DNA from: Craspedostauros australis
Lineage: Eukaryota; Bacillariophyta; Bacillariophyceae; Mastogloiales; Achnanthaceae
DNA: 64,000 bases
Reading direction: 5' to 3'
NCBI GenBank assembly: GCA_026770025.1
Contig: JAMXDE010000029.1
Coordinates: 372,001-436,000 of the forward strand
Shown: one piece after another, positions 34,406 through 48,074 of the stretch
Layout of the letters: every line of letters starts with the position of its first letter
Position numbering within the stretch: the stretch's first letter is position 1
Position numbers and translations under genes: made by a program
Notes under the pieces: generated by a model
The model's input: the letters and a program-made list of their open reading frames with translations, nothing else
The model's database searches: none
What the model was told of the DNA's origin: nothing

Positions 34406-35605
34406 GGTTATTTCTGTTGTTGTTGTTGTTGTTGTGTTGGCTGGTTGTTGTTTTTGGATCTCTTCTGATTTTATGTGGACACAACGACTTTGATGGACGT
34501 TGCAGTGATCTTGTCCGAGTGTTTTTGAATTTGGATGACTCTCCTCTTCGCGTGTTGCTGTTCAGATACGGGTTCGAACGGGAGTGTCAGCGCGAGCGCG
34601 AGATGTGAGTACTCTGCTTCGTTATTCGTTTGTTCTCTGCTTCGTTCTTTTGTTCCTTTGGTATTCAACGCAGAGAGGGAGGTGTTTGGATCGGAGGCGA
34701 TCGCTGCTGCCGTCGTTGAGACTGGTGCTGCGGTTGGTGACCGAAAGACGGCGAATGCTCCTGGGTTGGTGTGTTGTGTTGATGCCAGCGTTTGGTCATG
34801 TGTTGGCCTTTTGCTGGTGGTTGTTGCTGACGTCCTCTTGTTGAAGTAACACACTTTTTCGCCCAATCATCGAAAGGGGGCAGTACTCCATTTGGTTTGG
34901 GGGCAACCTATCTACTTGACGTCACTACTGCTCTGTCCACGTCTTGACGTCATCTCCGGCTCTCACGTGACGCAAGATCCGTCGTGTCAAGAACGCTTTT
35001 GTCTTCTCTCGTTGTGACGTCATGCCTGAGACGCCGATCACAAGTTCGGACAAAGAACATCACGGACGGATGCAAGGCCGGCTACTTCCGCAGTCCGCGA
35101 AAGTGCAGAAGTTGGTCGCCATAAATGATGGGGGCCATCCGGCACCCAGATGTCGCCACGTTTTGACGTTCGCGAAGCCCGTTTCCGCATGTCACGTTGC
35201 GGGACAAACACGGCACAATAAAAAATGCCGACCTCACGATCCTGGACGACACGCTGGACTAAAAGTTGTGCGCAAACGCCAACAGTGTTTGGTTGAAGCG
35301 AACGCGGAGCCGAGTACCACGAACAAAGAACAGCCACAAACCACAATCGACGCCAACAGCCGGAACCAGGAAAAGCGCAGAACGAACACGCGATAGAGGC
35401 GAAGAACAACCCAAGAGCGCCAACTCAGGCAGCAGCAACAACCACCAACCACCAACCAACAACCGACAACCGACAACCGTCGCAACAAGAGAAACGAGGC
35501 TGTGAATCGGCAATCCTCCACCTCAGCGGCTTTGTTCTCCGTGTCACACATATCCTTCCGCGTGATTGCTGCACATAACAACACCCATCATTCTACATCA
35601 GCAAC
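34406..35605. promoter_or_regulatory. Bidirectional promoter region between the NmrA-like and diverged SLC4 genes, with three CRE palindromes
   Basis: Perfect TGACGTCA at 34,917-34,924, 34,945-34,952 and 35,015-35,022, and a TGACGTCC near 34,826. The sites lie 591-689 bp from the SLC4 start and 512-617 bp from the NmrA-like start. Both leaders are CAA-rich as transcribed. This is the densest group of these motifs in the window. Confidence 0.55.
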
Positions 35606-38308
35606 ATGAGCGGCACGCACGACGATACCGACATCCAGGAACGACGATTGGTGAACGAGATGGATGCAGAACAAGAGGAAGCTGTCGCAGAGGACGTCGC
35701 CGAGGCGGACGATCTCGCCAAGATCAAACACATTTTGATGTCCAAGGCATCCACCACAATCCCTGTTGGTGGCGATGGATGGTACGCTGCTGGCGATGCT
35801 GCCAACGGCCGTAACAGCAACATCAGCAGCATCGACGAGGGTGATGGCGCCAAGGGAAATCGATGTGCGGAGGACGCAGATGCCACATCGCTGTGCACAC
35901 GCGATTTCCTGGTGGACGACGGTCACGGCGGCCATGATGCCCACGACAACCACGACGGCAGCAACAACGGCGGTACTGGCAACGGATGCGGCCGCGGTAT
36001 CATCAAGGACATTCGCAAGACTGTTGGAACATGGTGGATTGCGGAGATGACGAGTAAGTGCGAACGGGTGGGTTCTGTTGACTGCACGTGCTGCTGCCTG
36101 CTCGTGCCTTGTGAACCCTTTCTTGCTTCATGGTGGCATCGCACTGGCGTGGAAGCCCCAGAGTCCCCATATGCTCCGATTCCGCTTGGGGTGGTGACTG
36201 CATCGGCAGGTCAGGAACTTTCTCAAACGAGTTCGGTTTTAGATCCTCCGCTTTCCTCTCTGCGCCCGCTCTCGTTTGGGTTTGCTTCATGTACTCGTGC
36301 ACCTGCGAACCGTGCGAATGCTGCTGCCATGCCAATTTTCGGGCCGTTGTCGTATCCCTGTTGACGTTGTGCCCTTTCATGTCGCATCGCGCCATACTCG
36401 TATACCGCACACCATGCAGTGACTAACCTATCAAGTCCCTCCATTCACCTTCCATCCCCCACAACTGCCCGACTCTATACTTTGCATAACTCGTATGTTA
36501 CATATAACATGATACAATCCAACACACTGCTCTACCTGCATGCTGCTGCCTATCCGTACGCTTTCGTGGCAATTGGTGCATTTGCATCTGCTGCGTGAAC
36601 AGATTTCAACCAAAAGACCATCGCCGTGTCATTCTTCATCTTCTTCGCAGCTGTTGCACCGGCCATCACATTCGGTGCCGTCTACGCGAAGGTGACCAAT
36701 GACCAGATCGGCGCGGTGGAGATGCTCACTGCCACAGCCTGGTGCGGCATCATGTACGCGCTTGTTGGTGGTCAACCGATCATGATCAACGGTGGCACGG
36801 GCCCTGTGCTCGCCTTTTCGACCGTCCTGTACAACATCGCCGAGAGCATCGGCGTCAACTTCTTGGTGCTCAACGCCTGGACTGGACTCTGGGTAACGTT
36901 CTTCATGCTCGTCGCTGCATTCGTCGACCTTAACCGCCTCATGAAGCATGCCACTCGATTCACGGACGAAATCTTTGCCATGCTCATCGCTTCCATCTTC
37001 ATCATCGACTCGCTGGGCTCTCCATTCTCGGATGTCGGCATCTACTGGTACTTCACGCGTGACCACAAGAGCCACGACAGCTACGAAGACCAGGAGGACT
37101 ATTCTTACATCGCCACTGCATTCTTCAGCATGGTGCTGTGCATTGGAACGACATGGCTGGCATTCACCCTCCGTGGCATCAAGTTCTCAGCGTTCTTCCC
37201 CAACGACGCTTGGAGGACCGTGGTGTCAGACTTCGCCGTGGTTGCCGCCATCCTCACGTCGACACTCATCGCCAACGAACTGTTCGACAACGTGGAAGTG
37301 GAACGCCTCAACGTTCCCAGCTCCTTCCAGCCCACGCAGATCTGCTGCGACAGCACCTGCATGACATCGTTTCCGCAGGATTGCATCGACGTTGAGAACC
37401 CGCACGGAGCCCGCGATTGGTTCGTGGATCTTTCGGATCTCAATGGGCACACCTGGGTCCCGATCTTTGCCGCCATCCCGGCTTTCCTGGCTTTCATTCT
37501 GGTGTTTCTGGACAACGGCATCACCTGGCATCTCCTCAACCATCCATCGCACAAGCTCAGCCATGGTGATGCATACAACTGGGACACTGTCGTGGTGGGG
37601 CTCATGATCGGCGTCAACTCACTGATCGGCCTGCCGTGGCTTGTGGCTGCCACCGTGCGTTCTCTGACTCACCTGAATGGCCTGGCTGAAACAAACGAAG
37701 CGGGCAAGATAATGAGTGTCCAGGAAACCCGATTGACGAATCTCTTCATCCACGTCCTGGTGCTGGCGTCTCTTTTTGCCTTGGACGTGCTGAAGCTCAT
37801 CCCCGTCCCGGTGCTCTACGGAGTATTCCTGTACATGGGCCTGGCAAGCTTGGGCACCAACCAGTTTTGGTGCCGATTCCTGATGCTCTTCCAGCAGCCA
37901 CAGCGGTTCAAGAAGGAACCATTCACGGAGTACATGGACACGAAGCGGATGCACCTCTACACGCTTCTCCAACTCGCGTGCTTCCTCGTGTTGCTGGTGT
38001 TCCGGTCCATCTCGTCCATCGCCATCGCATTCCCGATCATCATCAAGCTCTGCATCCCCATCCGCATGTACGTCCTATCCCGCATCTTCACAGAAGAAGA
38101 GCTGATCTACATCGACACTGACGACGACATTGTCGGGCGGTACCTGCAGTACAAAGCAGACAAGGAGGAACGGAGGATGGCAAGAGACGTGGAGTGTGAC
38201 AAGTCCACGAGCGACGCGAATGACGTTGGCGCTAACGATGGCGCTGACGATGATGTCACCAATCATGCTGAGCTGCCTGAGGATGATGAAAAGGAGGAAA
38301 CAGCGTAG
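35606..38308 (+). CDS. Diverged SLC4-family bicarbonate transporter with long N-terminus
   Basis: Exon 1 is 35,606-36,053 and exon 2 is 36,603-38,308; the 549-nt intron is GTAAGT...GAACAG at phase 1. Total 717 residues. Exon 1 gives a 149-residue acidic, Gly/Asp/Asn-rich head. It ends in the family motif GCGRGIIKDIRKTVGTWW, then IAEMT before the membrane domain (NFNQKTIAV). Landmarks TFGAVYAKVTNDQIGAVE, GGTGPVLAFS, ATRFTDEIFAML and PVPVLYGVFLYMGLASLG are intact. The intron lies 10 nt downstream of the position shared by the other six genes. Exon 2 is clearly diverged, for example GQPIMINGGTGPV for GMPICVIGSTGPV, so it is the oldest branch here. The C-terminus is long and acidic. Confidence 0.92.
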
Positions 38309-39687
38309 AATGACAACGCAGAACGACAGCGTCGAAATCAACCCCGAGAATCAGAACTGGGGATGGTATCATTCAAGCATGCGGTGGACACCAATCATCG
38401 ATGCCCGCGAGCACCATTCTCAACATGTTCGTGTATCGCAGCCTGTCCTCTTCCTCTCTTTCGTGTCATAATCTCCAGGCATTCGTATACTCTGCACTCC
38501 ATCATGTGTCTATTATAAACAGTGTTATGTTACATGCAATCACGGGAGTAGAGCAATAGTCACCATACTCGCGACAATAGTTGTGCGGTGTGGCGCTGTC
38601 CCATTGTGACGAATTTGATGGTATCAGCAACCCTCTATGTTGATGCACGTAGCTTGAATTTTCGTGATTGTGATTCTGTGCCCAGTCGCCGGAAAGGTTT
38701 GTGACGTAGACTCGCAAATCACATGCAGAGAATACTGCGGATACCATGACGTCACGAACACGAGCATTTAACAATCGCTGGGATACCAAAGTGCCTGAAG
38801 CTCATCAAAGGTCTGAGAATTGGATTCGCAGTTGGAAATCGCGTGATTGCCATCATCCACCGCTCTGTGCCAACTGTACGGGAAAAGAGAACAGCGCGGT
38901 CTTGCGGACGGCGGATTTTCCGAAGACAGTTGTTGGCCAACCAGCGAGGGCGAAGGCGATGCACCACGCGCACACTTTCGGGGCCAAGGCAGTTGCGTAA
39001 ATGTCAGTACTAACTGTACACATGTGACGTCACATGAAGCCACGCCCACAAACGGAATGGGAGACGAACGTCCGTGGATGACAAAAGCTCGAAGTGTCAT
39101 GGTTCGGGCACCAACAGACCGCTTCTTCCCAAGTGGAGAAAGGAAATCAGACTTCAGGAGGCGGTCGTTTCTTCATCGATTTCTCACGATGGTGGTTGGT
39201 GGCAAAAGTCAGTGCGGGTATTGACGCTGTTGGACGCGCAGAGGTGAAGTGCCCGCAGCGGCTCCCACAGATACGACTGACAAGCATCATTTGCACGACT
39301 TCACAACCACACTTACCAACAACAACCGGAAGGACAGAAGATAAACAAGACGCAGACATACATTGTCGTGTCGGTCTTCTGTTGGAAGTCAATCCGGCGT
39401 CCTCTCCTCGTCCTCACAAAATTCGATTTTCGCACGAAGGATCCGTGAACGCAAACAACAGCAACAACGAAGGAAAGAAACAAAGAAACGAGGACAAACA
39501 TTGACAATCTCATTGTCTGCAGCATCCGCAGCTTTCTTCATCCGTTTCCTCTTCCGCATCCGTGCCGGCCCCTCGCCGTTCATCGAATCGCGAGTCACAT
39601 CATCGAATTTCATCCATCCATTCATTCCAACTCAACCCTTGACCAAGCACACTAATACCACCTCAATACACCACAGCAGATAGCATC
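38309..39687. promoter_or_regulatory. Intergenic region with promoter of SLC4 type C
   Basis: 1.4 kb with no gene recognised. Perfect TGACGTCA palindromes lie at 38,747-38,754 and 39,025-39,032 (941 and 663 bp from the type C start). The stretch from about 39,440 to 39,687 is an A/C-rich leader-like sequence. Confidence 0.5.
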
Positions 39688-42066
39688 ATGACAGACAAGG
39701 ATCGGCAGACTCTCATCGTCCCGACCCCGCGCGGGACCCTCAAGACGATGCCATCCAACGCCGAGCTGTTGGCCAATGTCAGCCAAGGCCGCAAGGAACT
39801 ACCGCAGTCATGGGGACGCGGTATCGTGAATGATATCCGACAGACTGTCGGCACGCACTGGGTCGAGGTACGTGAAACGAATTCGCAAATGATTGAATGC
39901 CACTTGGATGGCAGCGATGAACGGCGCACGTGTGACGCGATGCGACGCATTATCTGGAACTTGTTGGATCCCAATTCGATTTCATTCCACTCCTTCTGTG
40001 CCATTCTGAACCAGAGCCGGCACTAAGCGTTGTGATAAGCAAGGCGCGCAAAGTGAAACCAACGCCACCCATGCCAACGGAGATTTGCGGTCCTGCGCGA
40101 AAAGTCGCCACCCCAGAAGGAAGCACCAATCGGAACAGGTTCTGCGCGAGAACGCGGACAAACAATATATCAATCCTCTCCAATCGTTTGGCAACTACTA
40201 ACTTCTTCTTGACCTCGCTGCATCACCAACTCTACTGCGCAAACGCAACCCGATTGCGCAACTCATGCCCGGCCACCACACGGATACAACAACTTTACAT
40301 CCCATCTAATCCAAAAACCATGAATCTCTGAAATTCATTGGACCCAATCCCCAACCTTGATGCATCATAAACGACCACAATGAACTCAACAGGAAATGAC
40401 CAACTTCAACCAAAAGACCGTCGCTGTCACCTTCCTTGTCTTCATCTCCGTCATCTCCCCAACCCTCACCTTCGGAGCTGTCTACGGAAAGGCAACCGAC
40501 AACCAGATCGGTGCCATCGAGACCATCATGGCAACCGCCTGGGTCGGTGTCGTCTACAGTCTCATCGGTGGAATGCCGCTCTGCGTGATTGGATCTACCG
40601 GCCCAGTCCTCGCGTTCTCCACAGCAGCCTATGACCTGTCCAAGAACCTCGATGTTCCCTTCCTCACCTTCAACGCGTGGATCAGTGTGTGGCTCTTCGC
40701 CTACACCCTCATCGCTGGATTCTTCGATCTCACCAGATTCGTGAAGCTCGCCACCCGCTTCACTGACGAGATCTTCGCCCTCCTCATCGTCAGTATCTTC
40801 GTGATGGACGCCATCGGCGATCCATTCAGCGACGTTGGACTTCTTCATTACATGAACCCAGATCATGCCTCCCACACGGTACTAGAGGAGGAAGATCCAA
40901 ACTACGCCTACATCTCCTCGGGACTTCTGAGTGTGATTCTCGGACTTGGAACCACCTCCGTGATCTTCTTCTTCCGTGGATTCCGCCACTCCGCCTTCTT
41001 CTGCAACGACGGCATCCGTACATCTATCCATGATTTCTCCGTCACACTTTCCGTGTTGGCATGGACGCTGGTCAAGGAACTTATCTTTGACCATGTCGAC
41101 ACCGAGTCCTTGAGTGTCCCAGACAAGTTCGAGCCGACCTTCGCATGCTGCGATTCTTCGTGCCGCACCTTCTTCCCAGATGACTGCGAAGATCAGGCTG
41201 AGGCTGCCGGAACACGATCCTGGTTGGTCGACTTCGGTGATCTCAATGGAAAGCCCTATGTGATCTTTGTGGCTGCCGGTCCGGCCCTCCTCGCCTTCCT
41301 TCTCTGCTACCTCGACAACGGCATCACATGGCACTTGATCCAGCACAAGAGTCACAACCTGAAGCACGGCGAAGCGTACAACTACGATCTGTGTCTCAAC
41401 GGATTCTTCAATTTCGTCAACGGTGCCTTCGGTCTCCCATGGTTGGTGGCCACCACTGTTCCATGTATCATCCATCTCAACGCATTGGCCGAGAAGGACC
41501 GTGACGGCAACTTCCTCGAGGTGCAGGAGACCCGATTGACTCTCTTCTTCTCCCACTTGATGCTTGGACTTTCTATCCTGGTCCTCAACTTGCTCAAGTT
41601 GCTGCCACTTCCAGTCCTGTACGGAGTGTTCCTCTTCATGGGTCTCTCCAGTCTCGGTGGCATCCAATTCTGGAACCGCATCATGCTCTTCTTCCAGCAG
41701 CCATCCAAGTACCCCAAGACAATCTACACCGAGCACATGGAGAAGAGCCGCATCCACATGTACACCATCCTTCAGATCCTGTTCTTCTCGCTGGTCTTCA
41801 CCGTCCAGAACGTGAGAGCCGCTGCACTCATCTTCCCAATGATGACGATGCTGTGCATCCCAGGACGTCTCTTCGTCCTTCCCCGTTTCCTCGAGGAGTG
41901 GGAGCTGCTCTTGCTCGATGGTGAGGACGAGCCAATCGAAGAGTGGAAGCAAGCCAAGGAGCGCAGCGTGTTCATGTACGAAGAGTCGAAGAGAATGAGC
42001 ATGATGGAGGAGAGCGACTCCGCGAGCGGCGATGTCGATGACGTGAACGCCGAACAACACGCCTAA
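39688..42066 (+). CDS. SLC4-family bicarbonate transporter, type C
   Basis: Exon 1 is 39,688-39,867 (60 codons, MTDKDRQTLI start) and exon 2 is 40,393-42,066; the 525-nt intron is GTACGT...CAACAG at phase 0. Total 617 residues. Exon 1 shares MPSNAELLANVSQG and the WGRGIVNDIRQTVGTHWVE motif with type B. Exon 2 is close to type B but with many differences, such as AAYDLSKNL for VVYNLSKNL and VRAAALIFP for VKAVAIVFP. Its C-terminus (GDVDDVNAEQHA) is also B-like. It lies outside the near-identical repeat units and seems to have escaped their homogenisation. Confidence 0.93.
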
Positions 42067-43053
42067 GTGGTCAGCGGCAATCGTATGCCGCTCCCATGCG
42101 TACCGGGAGGCGTACTCCTACGACCAGATCAATGGGACAGTTTTGAAACAAAAACAAATACCTTGGTGCATTCTGCACAACAAGTCGATGCGATCGAGCA
42201 AACAGCAACATCCTGGGGCGCATCTTGCACGCGCTTTGTTGCCTTATCTGACATGGTTAACCTATCAACCATGATGCAGGCACGCAACAACCATCACCGA
42301 TGAAGCTACGGTCCCTGCGCTCATCTTGGCTATTTGCATCGGACTAATATCGCATCCTGTAAAGATATAGCAAATATTACATTAGAATCAAATAACAAAT
42401 GTATCCATTCCAGGCTGTCGTGATCGTGGACGCAACTGATGGCACGCATTCGATCACAGATAGTCAGAGCTCTACGGGTTTGATTGATCACAACGCCCCA
42501 AGACTCCTCATCTCCACCCATCTCTCTCTATCATGGAGAGACATACTCAATGAAATGGTGATGCAGCCTTGCACATACCCTAGTGTCATCCTAACGCACA
42601 CCTGCAACCCAAAGCACTACAGCATAGCTAGTCCAGCGCCAATCGAAACACAAAGATCTCACAAATGGGTCTCCGAGTGCAACACCACATCACCAATCGA
42701 TTCTCACATCCGCCAAACCGAATGACCACGCTCCAAAAGACATCACGACCAAAGGCGGGCAACTTCTCCCCTCAGGTTCGGTTTGCTTGTGTCAACGGAG
42801 AGGACGTTGCCAGCACTTCGGAACCATCATCGCTGCCGCCTGGTGCCGGAAACCGATGGTCTTGTCGTCTTGGTGATGACCCCGCAATGGAGAAGATCCA
42901 GACACAACTTCCATCACGTTCCATCACTTCCTTTGGAGCGGTGAGCCCAACTTCCATCGATGAGGCGGCAGCAATCACTTGAGATTCTTCCTTTGGCGCT
43001 TGGAACTTCGCATTCGGAGAAACAAAAGGTGGGAATTGGAGTAGGGCGAAGGC
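42067..43053. other. Intergenic region, 3' flank of SLC4 type C
   Basis: 0.99 kb with no gene recognised. It has no match to the other SLC4 flanks. Confidence 0.45.
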
Positions 43054-44005
43054 AATTGGTTCTTCGAGTTTCGCTTCGACCAAGTCGACTGATACGAATG
43101 ATTGTGTTCACACGAAACGTTCAAAACAAAATGTGGCGCGAACGGAATGTGGTGTCAAGTAAAATGTGTTGTATATTACCGCGTATCATAATAACGGACG
43201 ATCCATAGTCCACCATCAAGGACAAAACTGTGAGCAAGGGTGTCGCCAGTCCTGTCTCATCTTTGAGTCATGTGATGACGTGGACGGTATGTCATAGTGC
43301 CCGTGTGTCCAGTTGTCAACCATAGCCAATCGTCGCCCGTGATTCACAATGCGAATGGAGAGCATGAGTACCGGTTGTCTCATTTCGAAAGTTCAACCAT
43401 GTCACATCATTCTCTATCTGCATCGTCACGCCACACAATCGACTTCAAGCCATCGTCACGTCACAAGCCGCCATCTGGCACTCAACACAACAGAACTACG
43501 TGGGGATGCCTGACGTCACGGCTTCAAACAAGACTTCGCAGAACACGATGACAACGACACACAACACACCACAACACAAAATCGTGGAAAACACGGAAAC
43601 CTGGAAAATCCAACAACCAAATCAACACACCAAACCACACACAGACGAGTATACATACCATTCACGAGGAGAGTGTGGTGCGATTGTGAGTACTGCTTCG
43701 GACAACAACAACAATACCAACAATACCAACAATACCAACAACGACAGCAGCACTGGTGACCGCGAGATCAGAACCTCTCCCTCGCCCTTTCTTCCTCTCT
43801 GTCCTCATCTTCGTCCTTTTCCTCCACATCCTCTCCTCATAAAATCAGAAACACAACAACTGTAGCAACAGAAACAACGGAAACCAGCAACCACCGAAAG
43901 CCACATCGCTCTCCGTCTTGACAAAACCAAACAAGAAACGCGACAATCACCGCCATCCCAACAGCAGCAGCAACAGCAGCAACAACAAGAGACAAGCACC
44001 ATATC
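43054..44005. promoter_or_regulatory. 5' leader and promoter region of SLC4 type B copy 3
   Basis: Reverse complement of 19,817-20,818. A perfect TGACGTCA lies at 43,511-43,518, 495 bp from the start. The 9-bp minisatellite seen in the other two copies is absent here, with only CAACAACTGTAGCAACAG at the corresponding place. Confidence 0.55.
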
Positions 44006-46172
44006 ATGACCGACCAAGGCGAGAAAGAACTCAACAAGACAGTGACGAACATGACGTCTCGCAGTCTCAAGTCGATGCCATCCAACGCCGAGCTCATGGC
44101 CGGAGTGAGCCAAGGCCATCACGAGGAACCACAGATGTGGGGACGCGGCATCATCAATGACATCAAGAGGACCGTCGGAACCCACTGGGTAGAGGTACGT
44201 TCGAACACAGCAACGTAGAATGGAGTAGAACCGAGCGGATACTGCAATGTATTGGTACTGTACTGTACTGTACTGTACTGTACTGTACTGTACTGTACTA
44301 CACTGCACTATGAATATATGATGCTCATTGGCATGCGCTCATTGGAATCTCTTGATCATCAGCGCTGCCATGTCTACCACCATCACCATCACCGCCAACG
44401 TTCGCTTCTTCTCACACTCATTCACCCCACTTTGACCACCAACTATCAACCAATCAACCAACATCAATCAACTACCCACCATTCACCATTCACCATGAAT
44501 TCAACAGGAAATGACCAACTTCAACCAGAAGACCATCGCTGTCACCTTCCTCGTCTTCATCTCCGTCATCTCCCCAACCCTCACCTTCGGAGCTGTCTAC
44601 GGAAAGGCAACCGACAACCAGATTGGTGCCATCGAGACCATCATGGCAACCGCCTGGGTTGGTGTCGTCTACAGTCTCATCGGTGGAATGCCAATCTGCG
44701 TCATCGGATCCACCGGTCCGGTCCTCGCATTCTCCACCGTCGTGTACAACCTCTCCAAGAACCTCGATGTTCCCTTCCTCACCTTCAACGCATGGGTCAG
44801 CGTGTGGCTCTTCGCCTACACCCTCATCGCCGGATTCTTCGATCTCACCAGATACGTCAAGCTCGCCACCCGCTTCACGGATGAAATCTTCGCCCTCCTC
44901 ATCGTCAGCATCTTCGTGATGGACGCCATCGGTGATCCATTCAGCGACGTCGGACTTCTTCATTACATGAACCCAGATCATGCCTCTCACACGGAACTCG
45001 AGGAGGAAGATCCAAACTACGCCTACATCTCTTCCGGATTCCTGAGCGTGATCCTCGGACTTGGAACCACCTCGCTGATCTTCTTCTTCCGTGGATTCCG
45101 TCATTCTCCATTCTTCTGCAACGACGGCACCCGCACATCCATCCATGATTTCTCCGTCACACTGTCGGTCGTCGTGTGGACCCTCGTCAAGCAGGTCATC
45201 TTCGATCACGTCGAGACAGAATCATTGAGCGTCCCAGATGAATTCGAGCCAACCTTCGCATGCTGCGATTCTTCGTGCCGTACCTTCTTCCCAGATGACT
45301 GCGAAGATCAGGCTGAGGCCGCCGGAACACGATCCTGGTTGGTCGACTTCGGTGATTTGAACGGAAAGACTTGGGTGATCTTCGCAGCTGCTGGTCCTGC
45401 CATCCTCGCCTTCCTTCTCTGCTACCTCGACAACGGCATCACATGGCACTTGATCCAGCACAAGAGTCACAACCTGAAGCACGGTGAAGCGTACAACTAC
45501 GATCTGTGTCTCAACGGATTCTTCAACTTCGTCAACGGTGCCTTCGGTCTCCCATGGTTGGTCGCCACCACCGTCCCATGCATCATCCACTTGAATGCCC
45601 TGGCCGAGAAGGACCGTGACGGCAACTTCCTCGAGGTGCAGGAGACCCGATTGACTCTCTTCTTCTCCCACTTGATGGTCGGTCTGTCCATCCTGGTGCT
45701 CAACGTCCTCAAGCTCCTTCCTCTGCCAGTCCTGTACGGAGTGTTCCTCTTCATGGGTCTCTCCAGTCTCAACGGTATCCAGTTCTGGAACCGCTTCCTC
45801 CTCTTCTTCCAGCAACCATCCAAGTATCCCAAGACGATCTACACCGAGCACATGGAGAAGGGTCGCATCCACATGTACACCATCCTTCAGATCCTGTTCT
45901 TCTCGCTGGTCTTCACCGTCCAAAACGTGAAGGCGGTCGCCATCGTGTTCCCCATGATGACGATGCTGTGCATCCCAGGACGTCTCTTCGTGCTGCCCCG
46001 CTTCTTCGAAGACTGGGAGCTCCTGCTGTTGGACGGCGAGGACGAGCCAATCGAAGAGTGGCTGCAAGCCAAGGAGCAGAGCGTGTTCATGTACGAGGAG
46101 TCCAAGAGAATGAGCATGATGGAGGAGAGCGACTCCGCGAGCGGTGACGGTGTCGATGAGCAGCACGCATAA
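44006..46172 (+). CDS. SLC4-family bicarbonate transporter, type B, copy 3
   Basis: Exon 1 is 44,006-44,194 and exon 2 is 44,508-46,172, 617 residues, on the opposite strand from copies 1 and 2. The 313-nt intron has the longest TGTAC pentanucleotide run of the three (about 44,256-44,298). Silent differences occur in exon 2 relative to copies 1 and 2, for example around 44,870-44,890, while the protein appears unchanged. This points to purifying selection or conversion rather than a lifeless copy. Confidence 0.93.
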
Positions 46173-48074
46173 GCTCTTTATGCCGAAGCTGTGGACACTC
46201 CGGTCCGCAATCGACATCAATCAATTTTCCAGCTTGCGCGCACCGGCATCAAGCAGCATACGTGCAGACCATACATCAATGTGAAGAGCGAAAGAACGAA
46301 AGATACACCGTACATGCTCATGATTGTACATATATAAAACTCTTGAGAGAGAGAGGGAGAGAGCGATAGTGATAGTGAATACATAGAATGAAGAACGATC
46401 CAACATCTCCGCACGTGCGTAGCATGTCTTTGGTTAGAGCACAGTGTTGAACACTTCGATGTTGTCATGGATTCGGCATGCCCGAACCTGCTTTTGGAAT
46501 GTCTGAGTGTGAGTGAGCAGAATACGTACTTCATCTTCATTGTTGCAGCGGAATGACGAGGCGGAAGTGATGGTGATGATGGTGACCAAATCTTCCCCTC
46601 CACAGGACAGACAAGAGATGACTTCATGGATTGCGCTCGATGACACGAGAACGAGGTATGATAATATATCTCACGAGTAGAGTAATAGAATACCATACTA
46701 TTATACAATAGAATAGAATAGAATAGTACACAATCATACCATTCTACTACTGGTACAGAGCCCACCTGACATGATCGCCGGAGGTGCAAAGTGCAAAGCA
46801 CAAACAGACGATGGAAACGGAAGAAGAAATGTGAGAAGAGAAGTGGAAAGAACGAGAAGCCTCCCTCGGTCACGTCACACCATCCGTGGCGTTATCTGTG
46901 ACGTCATCGCTCTCACTTCCTCACATTTTCAGTTCCGAAACAGAAACTCCAACAACAGGAACCTTCCGTGTCGTGTCTGTGAACAGCACGCTCGCGACAC
47001 ACCAACACACCAACACATCTCAAGAGCGACCACAAAAAGAGATCCCGGACAAGAGACTATTTGTTCAGCCGATCCACCTTGTGGAGGATGTTGAAGATGT
47101 CAACGCTGTCTCGCACTGTCATGCAGACATGGAGACTCTGGGACACGTGGCATTGAATTTCGATTGTTCCCTCGCCACTCCGTCGCTTCGTCACTTCATC
47201 ACTGAATTCAAACTTGTGACCTCCAGCTTCTGGATTTGTTTGTTTCAAAGGAAGATACTTGCTCATGCAGGTCATGTGGCTTGCTCAGGTTGTTTCTCTC
47301 CCTTGGTGCCGATGTGGAGACAGACCACATGCGAGTACCTACTCGCAATGGCAATGTGTTGGTGGTTGATGCTCTGACATAGTAACCGAAGATATGAAGA
47401 ACGCCCCACCTTGCCTTACCGTACGGTACCGTACCGGTACTTACTCGTTTGGTGTCATTCCACCCTTCGCTTCTCTCCACTCTTCTTGCTCCTCTTTCCT
47501 TCCCTCTCCTTTTCTCATCCCTTTCTCATCTCATCTCCACTGCCCTGATTTGCGAGTACTCCGCATTCTGCGTTCCTCGTTCGTCGCGCTTACGTCACTA
47601 TCTTGATGTCGATGCAGCATGTTGTCATCCAAGACAGGCACAATCGTGCTGATCTTCATGGATTCGCATCCTCCATACCTGTTGCAGTCGCCAAAGCGGG
47701 TTAAGTTTTCCTGGAATTGCGGTTGCACTTGAGATGGTACAGATACGTATGTTGACACTGATGCTGATGATGATGACAGTACTCGCATCATGCCATCAGT
47801 GCTGTCGTCATCATCATCATCATTCTATTAGCCATTCCAGATCATGAATTCATGAACAGGCAGGGATCACAAGCACGGGTTGGTACTCGTATTAGTGGCA
47901 GCATTCCCAGTATCTACTAATACAGGCAGCACGGTCAGCGGAGCCAAACTCCGAAGAGACCCAATTGATCTCACAATTTCGTTTTCGAACCAAACCAAAC
48001 AACAGTAGCAGCAGCAACAACAACAGCAACAACAATCACATCGAAAGAAAAACAGACACCACCGCCAAGTCAAC
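46173..48074. other. A-B spacer, unit 3
   Basis: Inverted version of the 1.9 kb spacer, with several substitutions and small indels relative to units 1 and 2. It includes the 3' flank of type B copy 3 and the promoter of type A copy 3. The 72-codon frame seen in units 1 and 2 is kept here (minus, 47,057-47,275) with the same translation. Confidence 0.5.
46900..46907. promoter_or_regulatory. CRE-type palindrome upstream of SLC4 type A copy 3
   Basis: Perfect TGACGTCA 1.17 kb upstream of the start codon. It is retained although the surrounding spacer has changed between units. Confidence 0.55.
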
